Shown one piece after another: positions 51,313 to 60,116 of a stretch of DNA of 64,000 nucleotides (positions within the stretch are counted from its first letter, which is position 1; each line of letters opens with the position of its first letter). Made by a program: the position numbers and the translations under genes. The DNA comes from Chloroflexi bacterium CSP1-4. Lineage in GTDB: Bacteria > Chloroflexota > Limnocylindria > Limnocylindrales > CSP1-4. The notes beneath the pieces are model-generated. The model did not search any database. It was not told where the DNA came from and saw only the letters and a program-made list of their open reading frames with translations. The stretch spans positions 1 to 64,000 of the forward strand of contig LDXM01000002.1 in assembly GCA_001443375.1 (NCBI GenBank), read 5' to 3'.

Positions 51313-52569
51313 CTACGAACCCTCGGCCCTGGCCTGCGCCGCGGCGCGCTCGTCGGCGCGGATGGGCAGCACTGACAGCGCGGCGAGCAGGAACGCCGCG
51401 GCCATCATGGCGAACACGATCCCGAGCCCGGTGGTCTTCCCGAACAGCTCCACGACCACGCCGTAGACGGCGACCCACAGCGAGCCCACTCCGAACGCGA
51501 GCGTGAAGTAGGCCGCGTACGAGGCATCGCGGATGCCCGCCGGCGCGATGTCGGCCAGCAGCGCCTGGAGCTGTGGGCTCTCGGCGAAGTTGAACAGGCC
51601 GAGCAGCAGGATCCCCGCCCATAACCCCACCACGTTCGAGCCGGCGGCCAGGAAGACGGCGAACGCACAAGCGCCCGCGACGTAGACGCCGACGATGAGC
51701 GGCTTCCGCCCCCAGCGATCCGACAGCCAGCCCGCGACGAGCGGCGCGGGCACGCTGAAGACGACGAGCACGGCGTACATGAGCGCCACCGTGGCATCGT
51801 CGAGCCCGACGACCTGCGAGAGGTAGATGGGCACGAAGACGTTGACCACACCGAGCCCGCGCCCGCCGCCGCCGAGGATCGACGAGAGGTAGAGCCAGAG
51901 CAGGTCGCGGTCGCGCCGGATCGTCCGGAAGGCATCGCGCACGCTGCCGTGCGCGCGGGCGGCGGCGCGGTCGGTGCCGGCCTCCTTGACCAGCACGAGG
52001 ATGGCCAGGGCGATGAGCACGGCCGGGATGCCGAACAGGACGACCGTCCAGCGCCAGCCGACACCGGCGATCAGCCACGCCCCGAGGAGCGGGACGGTGA
52101 CGGTGCCCACGTTGCCGCCCGAGATGTGGGCGCTGATGGCGAAGCCGCGCCGGTGGGGCGGGAACTGCTCGGCCAGCAGGCCGTTGCCGACCGGGTGCTG
52201 CGGCGCCCCGCCCACGCGCATGGCGATGTGCGTGGCCGCGAAGGGCAGGAAGCTCGTGGCCGCGCCGAGGAGCACCTGGCCCCCGCCGAAGACGAGCCCG
52301 CCGAGGCCGAGCAGCACGCGCCGCGGCACGTACCGCGTCAGCGACGCGAAGCTCAGCTGCACCATCCCCGAGGCGAAGCTGCTCACCCCGGCCAGGACCG
52401 CGACCGCACCGATCGACACGCCGAACTCGTCGATGATCTTGAGGTAGATCAGCGGCAACAGGACCGCCTGGGCGTGGTTGACGGCATGCGCCGCGGAGAG
52501 CAGCCAGAGCGTGCGCATGGGGCGCACCACGGCGTCGGCGGCGGGCCGCAGGGCGGAAGGGAGGTCCAC
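51313..52569 (-). CDS. Major facilitator superfamily transporter
   Basis: 418 residues from GTG 52569 (ATG 52518 is the alternative). Twelve TM helices; the MFS loop motif SDRWGRKPLIVG lies between TM7-8-type helices, and GGNVGTVTVPLLGAWL in the first half. No substrate signature visible. Encoded divergently from another MFS gene with a 118-nt shared promoter region. Outside the proposed island. Confidence 0.87.
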   Translation of the reverse strand: MDLPSALRPAADAVVRPMRTLWLLSAAHAVNHAQAVLLPLIYLKIIDEFGVSIGAVAVLAGVSSFASGMVQLSFASLTRYVPRRVLLGLGGLVFGGGQVLLGAATSFLPFAATHIAMRVGGAPQHPVGNGLLAEQFPPHRRGFAISAHISGGNVGTVTVPLLGAWLIAGVGWRWTVVLFGIPAVLIALAILVLVKEAGTDRAAARAHGSVRDAFRTIRRDRDLLWLYLSSILGGGGRGLGVVNVFVPIYLSQVVGLDDATVALMYAVLVVFSVPAPLVAGWLSDRWGRKPLIVGVYVAGACAFAVFLAAGSNVVGLWAGILLLGLFNFAESPQLQALLADIAPAGIRDASYAAYFTLAFGVGSLWVAVYGVVVELFGKTTGLGIVFAMMAAAFLLAALSVLPIRADERAAAQARAEGS

Positions 52570-52687
52570 GGCCCCGGAGCGTATCAGTTGCGGTGGACGA
52601 CCCGGCAGACCGTGGCACCGGGTCGGGGACCGCCCGATTCCCCCACAATGAGCGCTTGGTCGAGATGAGCCAGAAGGAGAACGACCG

Positions 52688-53950
52688 ATGACGGCCAGCG
52701 CGAGAGCGGCAGCCGCGCGAGCGGCCGCTGCCGTGCGCGGCCTGGACCGACCCCTGACGCTGCTCGCCGGCATGGCCTTCGTCACCCAGATCGGCGTCGC
52801 GGTCATGCTTCCCCTGCTGCCGCTCTACGCGACCCAGATCGGCGCCACGCCCTTCGTCCTCGGGCTGCTCACGAGCGCTCACGCCGTCGCGAGCGCGATC
52901 GGCCAGCTGGCGGGTGGCTTCCTCACCGAACGCTTCGCGTCTCGCCGACTCGTGGCCACCGGCATCGGCGTCTACGCCGGTGCGAACATCCTCATCGCGA
53001 CCGCGACCGCAGCCATCCCGCTGATCGCCTTCCGGGCCCTGGCGGGTCTCGGTGGCGGCGTCAACCAGATCGCCGAGCGGCTCTACCTCACCGAGGTCTC
53101 GGAACGGTCCCGGCGCGCCTTCGCGAACGGGATCCTGTCCGCGGCGGGTGCGGCCGGCTCGGTCATGGGCCCGGCGGTGGGCGGCCTCCTGGTCGCCGTC
53201 TCCGACCTGCGCGTGCCGTTCATCCTCGTCGGAGCCACGAGCGCCCTGGCAACCCTCGGCGCCCTCTTCCTGCCGCGCCCGTCGGTGCGCGCGGAGGCGG
53301 GCGTCGAACCACCAGACGCGACACCGCTCGCGGAAACGTCGCCCACTCCCGAGGCCGAACCCGCACACGAACACGGCCGGCGGCCGATCGTCGCTCTGTT
53401 CCTCTCCAACCTCGCGGCCATGGCCGGGTTCGGCGCCTTCATCACCACGTACGCCATCTTCGCGACGGGCAACCTCGGCTGGTCGGCGGCGGAGGTCGGC
53501 ATCGTCTTCGCCATGTTCGGGCTCGGCAGCGTCATCCTCGGACCATGGCTCGCACGACGAGCCGACCTCACCGGTCGAAGGCGGATGGCGGTCCTCGGCT
53601 GCATCCCCGTCGTCTTCCTCCCGGTCGTCATGGCCCTCGGCTTGCCGCGACCCGCCATCTATGCGGTCACGATCATCGCCGGCGGGGGCCTGACGGCCTT
53701 CGAATCGTCGTGGTTCGCGCTTCTCGCTGCGGCGACCGACGAGGGGCGGCGCGGCCGCATCTTCGGCATCGTCACCGCGCTGTCGAGCCTGGGGATCGCG
53801 ATCGGCGCGATGGGTGCCGCTCGGGCCTGGGAGCTCGTCGACATCCACGTGGCGGTCCTGCTTGCGGCCGTGACCTTCGGGCTGGCCGGGCTGGCGATGC
53901 TCGCGCACCCGACGGATCGCATCCCCTCCCCCGCAGCGGCCGGGGACTGA
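52688..53950 (+). CDS. Major facilitator superfamily transporter
   Basis: 420 residues, twelve TM helices, AGAAGGAG ribosome site before the ATG. N-terminal LLAGMAFVTQIGVAVMLPLLPLYA and GQLAGGFLTERFASRRLVATG carry the typical MFS loop; the central loop is acidic and Pro-rich. Drug-efflux-like set-up but no specific substrate predicted. It is followed 46 nt later by an enoyl-reductase-type SDR. Confidence 0.88.
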   Translation: MTASARAAAARAAAAVRGLDRPLTLLAGMAFVTQIGVAVMLPLLPLYATQIGATPFVLGLLTSAHAVASAIGQLAGGFLTERFASRRLVATGIGVYAGANILIATATAAIPLIAFRALAGLGGGVNQIAERLYLTEVSERSRRAFANGILSAAGAAGSVMGPAVGGLLVAVSDLRVPFILVGATSALATLGALFLPRPSVRAEAGVEPPDATPLAETSPTPEAEPAHEHGRRPIVALFLSNLAAMAGFGAFITTYAIFATGNLGWSAAEVGIVFAMFGLGSVILGPWLARRADLTGRRRMAVLGCIPVVFLPVVMALGLPRPAIYAVTIIAGGGLTAFESSWFALLAAATDEGRRGRIFGIVTALSSLGIAIGAMGAARAWELVDIHVAVLLAAVTFGLAGLAMLAHPTDRIPSPAAAGD

Positions 53951-53996
53951 CGCCCACCTCGCTACACTCGTGGCTGACGACCCGCAGGAGAGACCG

Positions 53997-54848
53997 ATGG
54001 CCCCCAACCGTCCCGAAACGCGCGAGCGCTGGGCGCTCGTCCTGGGCTCGAGCAGCGGCTTCGGCGCCGCCGCCAGCCGCGCCCTGGCCCGTGACGGCTA
54101 CGGCATCGTCGGCGTCCACCTCGACATGCGGGCGTCGAAGGCCACCGCGGACGCGGTGCGCGACGAGATCGCGGCCATGGGCGTGCCCGTCGTCTTCCAC
54201 AACGTCAACGCCGCCGACGAGGAACGCCGCGGCGAGGTCATCGCCGACATCGCGGCTCGCTTCGCCGAGCGGCGCGCGGCCGGCGCCGACCCGGTCATCG
54301 CCGTCTTCCTCCACTCGCTGGCCTTCGGTACCACCCTCCCCTACATCACGACCGATCCCCAGCAGAAGGAGGTGAGCCAGAAGCAGATCGAGATGACGGC
54401 CGACGTGATGGCCCACTCGATGATCTGGTGGGTGCGCGACCTCTTCCACGCCGGCCTCATCCGCGCCGGGTCGCGCCTCTTCGCCATGACCTCGGAGGGC
54501 GCCCTGAAGAACGTCCCGACCTACGGGCCGGTGAGCGCCGCCAAGGCCGCCCTCGAGTCGCATTGTCGGCAGCTGGCGCTGGAGCTGATCCCGCACGGCA
54601 TCACGGTCAACTGCATCCGCGCCGGCGTCACAGACACGCCCGCCCTGCGGCGCATCCCGGGCCACGAGGAGCTGCGCGACTTCGCCGCCGAGCGCAACCC
54701 GGGCGGCCGCCTCACGACGCCTGAAGACGTCGCCGAGGCGATCGTGGCCCTGGCCTCGCCGCGGCTCCACTGGATGACCGGCAACACCATCGGCGTCGAC
54801 GGCGGCGAGCTGATGGGCACCCGGCAGATCGGTGTCAAGGAGTCCTGA
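53997..54848 (+). CDS. SDR-family enoyl-ACP reductase-like protein (FabI/FabL type)
   Basis: 283 residues from ATG 53997 with GGAG 8 nt upstream. Rossmann motif GSSSGFGAAASRAL; the catalytic pair has spacing Tyr-x6-Lys (TYGPVSAAKAALES), the pattern of enoyl-ACP reductases rather than the Tyr-x3-Lys of ordinary SDRs. The late region GGRLTTPEDVAEAIVALASP and NTIGVDGGE are typical. Likely reduces enoyl-ACP or enoyl-CoA in fatty acid synthesis; an acyltransferase gene follows 22 nt downstream. Confidence 0.85.
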   Translation: MAPNRPETRERWALVLGSSSGFGAAASRALARDGYGIVGVHLDMRASKATADAVRDEIAAMGVPVVFHNVNAADEERRGEVIADIAARFAERRAAGADPVIAVFLHSLAFGTTLPYITTDPQQKEVSQKQIEMTADVMAHSMIWWVRDLFHAGLIRAGSRLFAMTSEGALKNVPTYGPVSAAKAALESHCRQLALELIPHGITVNCIRAGVTDTPALRRIPGHEELRDFAAERNPGGRLTTPEDVAEAIVALASPRLHWMTGNTIGVDGGELMGTRQIGVKES

Positions 54849-54870
54849 CGGCCGACCCGCCGGGGCCCCC

Positions 54871-55560
54871 ATGATCGAGCGTCCAGCCCGCCCCGCGCTG
54901 CCGTTCCTCTTCCGGCTGGGCAACCTGGGCATCCGCGTCGCGCTCGCGCTCATGCGCGTGCGGATCCACGTCGAGGGCGTGGAGCACGTGCCCGACGAAC
55001 CCGGCGTCATCGTCGCCTCGAACCACCTCTCGATCGTCGATCCGCCGCTGGTGTGCGTCGTCGTGGCGCGGCTGGTCGGCCGGCGCACGCGCTACATGGC
55101 CAAGGCCGAAGCGCTCGACGCGCCGATCCTGGGCCTCGTGCTGCGGGCCTACGGCGGATTCGGCGTGCGCCGGGGCCGCCCCGACCGCGAGGCGTATCGC
55201 ATGGCGCGCTCCGTGCTGGATGCGGGGGAGTGGCTGGGTGTCGCGCCGGAGGGGACGCGCTCGCGCAGCGCGACGCTCGGCGAGCCGAAGGCGGGTGTCA
55301 CCCTCCTCGCGCTGCGCAGCGGCGCGCGGATCCTGCCCGTGGGGCTGGCCGGGACCGAGCGGACCTGGCCGGTCGGCGCGCGCCTGCCACGCTTCGGGAC
55401 GACGGTCACGGTGCGCTTCGGGCCGCTCTACCGGCCGTCGGAGACGCGCACGGACGGCGGGCCGGCCGATCGCCGTGAGGCACTCCAGGCGAGCAACGAG
55501 GAACTCATGCGCCGCATCGCCGCCCTTCTGCCCGAGGCGTATCGGGGCCGCTTCGGATAG
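54871..55560 (+). CDS. 1-acylglycerol-3-phosphate O-acyltransferase-like (PlsC family)
   Basis: 229 residues from ATG 54871. HX4D catalytic motif NHLSIVDPP (His52, Asp57), substrate-phosphate motif APEGTRSRS, and a hydrophobic N-terminal membrane-association region. It would make phosphatidic acid from lysophosphatidic acid at the membrane. The upstream in-frame extension to 54832 overlaps the reductase end and is not needed. Operon with the enoyl reductase supports lipid synthesis. Confidence 0.9.
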   Translation: MIERPARPALPFLFRLGNLGIRVALALMRVRIHVEGVEHVPDEPGVIVASNHLSIVDPPLVCVVVARLVGRRTRYMAKAEALDAPILGLVLRAYGGFGVRRGRPDREAYRMARSVLDAGEWLGVAPEGTRSRSATLGEPKAGVTLLALRSGARILPVGLAGTERTWPVGARLPRFGTTVTVRFGPLYRPSETRTDGGPADRREALQASNEELMRRIAALLPEAYRGRFG

Positions 55561-55603
55561 GGTCGTGCCGAAGTTCCGAGCCGGGGGCCCGACCGGGCGG
55601 ACG

Positions 55604-56992
55604 CTAGAACGCGTCGAGGTAGCGGTCGATCTCCCACTCGGTGACCTGGGTGCGGTACTCGTCCCACTCACGGCGCTTGGCCGCGACGAAGTGGTCGAAG
55701 ACGTGCTCCCCCAGCGCCGTCCGCACGACCTCGTCCTTCTCCAGCTCGTCGAGCGCCTCACCGAGCGTGCCCGGCAGCTCGCGGATGCCGTGCTCCGCGA
55801 TGCGTGCCGCGCTCATCTCGAAGAGGCTCTCCTCGACCGGGTCGGCCAGCTGCATGTCCTTCTCGATCCCGTCGAGGCCGGCGGCGAGCATGACCGCAAA
55901 GGCGAGGTACGTGTTCGAGGAAGGATCGGGGCAGCGGACCTCCACGCGGGTGGCCTCGACGCTCCGCCCGGGCGACGCCTTGGGCACCCGGATGAGCGCC
56001 GAGCGGTTCGTCCGTCCCCAGGTCAGGTAGGTCGGTGCCTCGTAGCCGGGCACGAGCCGCTTGTACGAGTTCACGGTCGGCGCCAGCACGGCGATCATGC
56101 CCCGGGCGTGGGCGAGGATGCCGGCCATGTAGCTGCGCGCCAGGTCGGACAATCCGTACTGGTTCTCCCCGTCGGCGAAGGCGTTGCGCTGCTCGGCCAG
56201 GCTGTACAGGCTCTGGTGCGTGTGCATGCCCGAGCCGTTGATGCCGAAGATCGGCTTGGGCATGAACGTGGCGTAGAGGCCGTGCAGGTTGGCGATCGCC
56301 TTGAGGGCGAACTTGAAGGTGATGGCGTTGTCGGCCGTGGTGAGACCGTCGTCGTACTCGAAGTCGATCTCGTGCTGACCGGCCGCCACCTCATGATGGG
56401 CCGCCTCGACGCGGATGCCAAAAGCCTCGAGCGCATTGACCATGTCCTGGCGGACTTCCTGCGCCAGGTCGGTGGAGAAGTCGAAGTAGCCCGCCTGGTC
56501 GTGCGGCAGCGGCGCGACACGCCCGTCCTCGTCACGGCGGAAGAGGAAGAACTCGAGCTCGGGGCCGGTGTTCCACTTGTAGCCGAGCTTGGCCGCGCGC
56601 TCCAGCTGGCGCTTGAGGATGAAGCGCGGATCCCCCGCGAACGGCTCGCCGCTGGGGGTCATGACATCGCAGATGACGCGCGCCGTGCCCCGGCTGCCCA
56701 GCGGTCCGGCGCCCAGCGTGCCGTGGCCGGGTTGCCAGGGGATCTCCGCGAAGGTGGCCATGTCCGGCCGCAGCCACTGGTCGCTCTCGGCGATGCGCGT
56801 GAAGCCCTCGATAGAGCTGCCGTCGAACCAGGTGCCGTGCTCCACGGAGCCGGCGAGCTGGTGCAGCGGGATCGTCACGCTCTTGACGATGCCCAGGATG
56901 TCCGTGAACTGGAGCTGGACGAAGCGGATGTTGTGCTCTCTCGCCGCCTCGATCTTCGAGAGCGCGTCCATCTCCCGCAATTCGATCGTCAA
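55604..56992 (-). CDS. glnA: Glutamine synthetase type I
   Basis: 462 residues from TTG 56992, which has AAGGAGG with a 6-nt spacer; the internal ATG (MDALSKIEA) is an alternative. GSI features: WFDGSSIEGF, GPELEFFLF, AAHHEVAAGQHEID, PIFGINGSGMHTHQSL (ATP/substrate loop) and EVRCPDPSSNTYLAF. The Tyr-adenylylation NLYDLP motif of the beta class is absent, suggesting the alpha class regulated by feedback. Makes glutamine from glutamate and ammonia. A PucR regulator lies just upstream. Confidence 0.95.
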   Translation of the reverse strand: MTIELREMDALSKIEAAREHNIRFVQLQFTDILGIVKSVTIPLHQLAGSVEHGTWFDGSSIEGFTRIAESDQWLRPDMATFAEIPWQPGHGTLGAGPLGSRGTARVICDVMTPSGEPFAGDPRFILKRQLERAAKLGYKWNTGPELEFFLFRRDEDGRVAPLPHDQAGYFDFSTDLAQEVRQDMVNALEAFGIRVEAAHHEVAAGQHEIDFEYDDGLTTADNAITFKFALKAIANLHGLYATFMPKPIFGINGSGMHTHQSLYSLAEQRNAFADGENQYGLSDLARSYMAGILAHARGMIAVLAPTVNSYKRLVPGYEAPTYLTWGRTNRSALIRVPKASPGRSVEATRVEVRCPDPSSNTYLAFAVMLAAGLDGIEKDMQLADPVEESLFEMSAARIAEHGIRELPGTLGEALDELEKDEVVRTALGEHVFDHFVAAKRREWDEYRTQVTEWEIDRYLDAF

Positions 56993-57107
56993 CGCCGTCC
57001 TCCTTGCCCCGACAGCCGGTGTGACGCCCGATGCTAGGGCGTCCCGCACGATTGGCGGCCATCGTACCCCATGACCGATCGAACAGGGCGGCCTCGAGGT
57101 CCCAGGC

Positions 57108-58601
57108 TCAGCCCTCCTCTTGGGCAGTTTGCACAAGCCTGGCAGCGAGGGCGAGGACGAAGCGGAGCTCGGGATCGTCGAGGCGCCAGCCGCCGAGGGC
57201 CTCGATGCGCGCCACTCGGTAGGCGAGGGTGTTGCGGTGGATGCCGAGCGCGGCCGCGGCCTCCGCCAGGCCGGGTCGCTCGAGGACGGCCCGCAGCGTG
57301 GACAGGCGCTCCGCCTGCACCTCGGGTCGACCGACCAGGATCGGCGTGAGCAGCGCGCGTGCGTGCCGCACGCCGTCGGGCAGGTTGTGCAGGCTGCCGA
57401 GCAACCGGTATGACGGCAGGCGGTCGGCACGGACGACGAGCGCGCCGGCCGCGTCCAGGGGGAGGTTCGCGGCGGCCTCGAGCGTCGCGCGCGCCTCCTC
57501 CTCGGCCAGCGGCCGATCCTCCGGGCGATGGAACGGCCGCGAGGCGGCGACGGGCCGCCCGGCGGTTTCGGCAACGCGGGAGGCGGCCGTCAAACCGAGC
57601 GGATCCGCCGCTCCCGCCGCGACCACGACGCGCAGCTCGAGGCTGCCTGCGTCGCCGCGCAGGCGGAGGCGCCGTGCCGGCGCGAGTCGGGCCACGCGCT
57701 CACGAAGCCGTTCGCGCTCGTCGAGCGTCGTCTCGGTACCGGCGATGAGCTGGCGCGCCATGAGCACCACCCATGGCGGGCCGTCACCGGGGAGGGCGTC
57801 GGCCCGGCGGCGGGCCTCAGTCGGTCGGCGCCCGGCCTGATCCCGGGCCAGTTCCAGGGCGAGCAAGGCCGCCACGCGGTCGCCGGCCAGTCGCTCCAGC
57901 TCCGTGGCGGGCGGCGCGCCCAGCACGACCAGCGCACCGGACGCTTCGGCCGCGGGGCCGGGAAGCGGCGTGCGCAACGCGACGTGCCGGCGGTTGGCGA
58001 GGTAGCCCGCGGCGTCGGCGGCCGCGCTCGGGACACCGGCCGGGGCGTGCACCGCGACCGCCTGCCCCTCGGCGCCCTCGATGGCCACCGCCCGTCCGAG
58101 GAACGTGGCGATCAGCGCGGCATGGGCGGCCAGGTCGCGGCCCTCGAGGGCCAACGCGGCGAGCCGGTCCTCGAGGTCGGCCGCGCGGCGTTCGAGCTCC
58201 GCGCGCGCGTTCACGAGGTAGCCGATGACCGAGCGCTCCACCTGCGCAGGGTCGGGGCCGGCGAGCCGCCAGGCCGGCAGCTTGAGCTCCGTCGCGCGCC
58301 GAAGGGTGGCCGCGGCGATCGGGTCGGCGTCGCCCTCTCCGACCAGCAGGGCGCCGGCGGCCCCGGCCCGATCGAGGGCATCCACGATCGCCCCCGGCTC
58401 CAGGCCGCCGGCCGCCAGCGAACGCAGGGCCGTCTCGGGCAGGATGGCCAGGTCGCCCCGATCGAGGGCGTCGAAGGCGGGCACGCGCGCTTTCAGGACG
58501 CGCACCCAGACCACATCTCGCAAGGCGGTGGCCCCGCGGGCCGGCGCACCACCGGCGGCGGTCGGGAAGACAGCGCGGCGCAGCTCCTCGAGGTCGGGCA
58601 T
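57108..58601 (-). CDS. PucR-family transcriptional regulator
   Basis: 497 residues. The C-terminal PucR HTH is clear (GLAEAAAALGIHRNTLAYRVARIEALGG, DDPELRFVLALAARL). An N-terminal PucR-type ligand domain (VLKARVPAFDALDRGDLAILPETAL) and a central GAF/GGDEF-like region precede it. These regulators act on purine, amino acid or nitrogen metabolism genes. The position 115 nt upstream of glnA on the same strand suggests nitrogen control; the target is inference. Confidence 0.9.
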   Translation of the reverse strand: MPDLEELRRAVFPTAAGGAPARGATALRDVVWVRVLKARVPAFDALDRGDLAILPETALRSLAAGGLEPGAIVDALDRAGAAGALLVGEGDADPIAAATLRRATELKLPAWRLAGPDPAQVERSVIGYLVNARAELERRAADLEDRLAALALEGRDLAAHAALIATFLGRAVAIEGAEGQAVAVHAPAGVPSAAADAAGYLANRRHVALRTPLPGPAAEASGALVVLGAPPATELERLAGDRVAALLALELARDQAGRRPTEARRRADALPGDGPPWVVLMARQLIAGTETTLDERERLRERVARLAPARRLRLRGDAGSLELRVVVAAGAADPLGLTAASRVAETAGRPVAASRPFHRPEDRPLAEEEARATLEAAANLPLDAAGALVVRADRLPSYRLLGSLHNLPDGVRHARALLTPILVGRPEVQAERLSTLRAVLERPGLAEAAAALGIHRNTLAYRVARIEALGGWRLDDPELRFVLALAARLVQTAQEEG

Positions 58602-58625
58602 CGTCGCGCCAGCCTACCCGACGGT

Positions 58626-60005
58626 TCAGCCGGACCGCTGCTCCGGATGGCGGCCGGTGACCCGCGCCAGGTCATCGAGGAGCTGCCCGAACTCCCGCCT
58701 CGCGTCGACATAGCGGTCGGCGAGCATGGCCACCTCGAGCCGGCCGCCGACGAACCGCGCCCAGACGCGGCGGCGCGGGAAGTAGAAGGTGAGCACGATG
58801 CCGCTGATGAGGCTCAGGTAGGCCAGCCAGATGAGCGGCTGGCCGGGGTCCCGCTTGGCCACGATACCGGTGAAGGCGCCGGCCTTGGTCCAGCGGATGG
58901 CGTAGCCGGCCGTGCGGGCCAGATCGGTCGTGCCGCCCAGGGCGACCTGGTCGGCGAAGATCGGCACGAGGCTCCCGTCGTCGTCGATCGTGCCGTCCGT
59001 GCCCACCAGGGTCAGGCGCCCGGCGCCCGTGGCGTCGCGGTCGAGGATCACGAAGACGCCGTACGGCGACCCAGGGAGGGACAGGAGGCCTTGCGGCTTG
59101 CCCAGGACCTGGCCGTCCATGAGCACCGGCGCGTGCCAGACCAGCCGGCCGGTCGGATCGCGGACCTCGAGCGTCTCGGCGGCGCCGAACGTGTTCTGGT
59201 GGAAGACGAAGCCGCCGACCTCGAGCGGGTCGTTGACGCGGATCGTCTTGCGCGCCACCTCGCGACCGTCGCGGTAGACGGCCAGATCGGTGCGGAAGTC
59301 GGCGAAGGAGCCGTCCGGCCGCACCGGCGCCTCGAAGCCGAGGTTCTTCACGAGCAGGTTCCCCGGCGTGCCGACCGGCTGCACCGGCGCGGTCTGCCCC
59401 TCCCCGACGAAGAGCACGGTCTCGTACCCGAACGCCCCGGTCACCCCGCCGCCGATGAGGAAGAGGATCAGGCCCAGGTGGGTGAAGAGTGTGGCCATCT
59501 TGAGGTACTGGTTGCGGTCGCCGTAGAGATGCCGGATCGGCGCGCCGTCGACCTCCGCCTCCACCGCGCGTCGAACCTTGAAACGCCGGCCGCGCAGCGC
59601 CGAGGCGAGCTCGTCGTCGGTCGCCTCGACGGCCGGGAAGGCCGCCCGTTCGGGCAGGCGCAGATCGAAGAAGGCCGCCGGCTGGACGACCCGCACCTGG
59701 CGCACGCCCCGCCACAGCCGCGGCGTCCGGTCGAGCGTGCAGACGACGATGCTCACGACGAGCAGCGTGAGAAGGAAGGTGAACCAGGGGGCGGTGAAGA
59801 TGCGGAAGAAGCCGAGTGCCTCGAAGACGTCCACCAGGGTCGGGCCGATGTTGGCCCCGAGGACCGTGATCGGGTCGTAGCGCAGGTGGAGGTCGGCGAT
59901 CTCCGTCGCGTAGCCGATGGGGTTGTTGCGCAGCGCGTAGGCGGGGATCTGCCGGACCATCGTGCCCACCAGGCCGGCCAGGGCGAGGACGATGATCTGG
60001 AGCAC
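58626..60005 (-). CDS. resB: ResB-like cytochrome c biogenesis protein
   Basis: At least 459 residues; the track begins at GTG 60005. TM segments flank a large extracytoplasmic domain (DPLEVGGFVFHQNTFGAAETLEVRD is ResB-like), and a later TM shows WLAYLSLISGIVLTFYFPRRRVWAR. The frame is open for 37 more codons upstream, encoding LRATVWRTLTDVRFAVLQII, which matches the conserved ResB N-terminus. That stretch has no ATG, GTG or TTG and runs back to the TAG of the PLP gene. The true start is therefore unclear. ResB works with ResA/CcsA in haem attachment; ccsA is not in view. Confidence 0.85.
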   Translation of the reverse strand: MLQIIVLALAGLVGTMVRQIPAYALRNNPIGYATEIADLHLRYDPITVLGANIGPTLVDVFEALGFFRIFTAPWFTFLLTLLVVSIVVCTLDRTPRLWRGVRQVRVVQPAAFFDLRLPERAAFPAVEATDDELASALRGRRFKVRRAVEAEVDGAPIRHLYGDRNQYLKMATLFTHLGLILFLIGGGVTGAFGYETVLFVGEGQTAPVQPVGTPGNLLVKNLGFEAPVRPDGSFADFRTDLAVYRDGREVARKTIRVNDPLEVGGFVFHQNTFGAAETLEVRDPTGRLVWHAPVLMDGQVLGKPQGLLSLPGSPYGVFVILDRDATGAGRLTLVGTDGTIDDDGSLVPIFADQVALGGTTDLARTAGYAIRWTKAGAFTGIVAKRDPGQPLIWLAYLSLISGIVLTFYFPRRRVWARFVGGRLEVAMLADRYVDARREFGQLLDDLARVTGRHPEQRSG

Positions 60006-60116
60006 CGCGAAGCGGACGTCGGTGAGCGTCCGCCAGACGGTCGCACGGAGGCGGCCGAGCGGGTCGCCGAGGAAGGATGCCCGGTCCCGACCGAGCGCGA
60101 TGCTCGAGATGGCTGC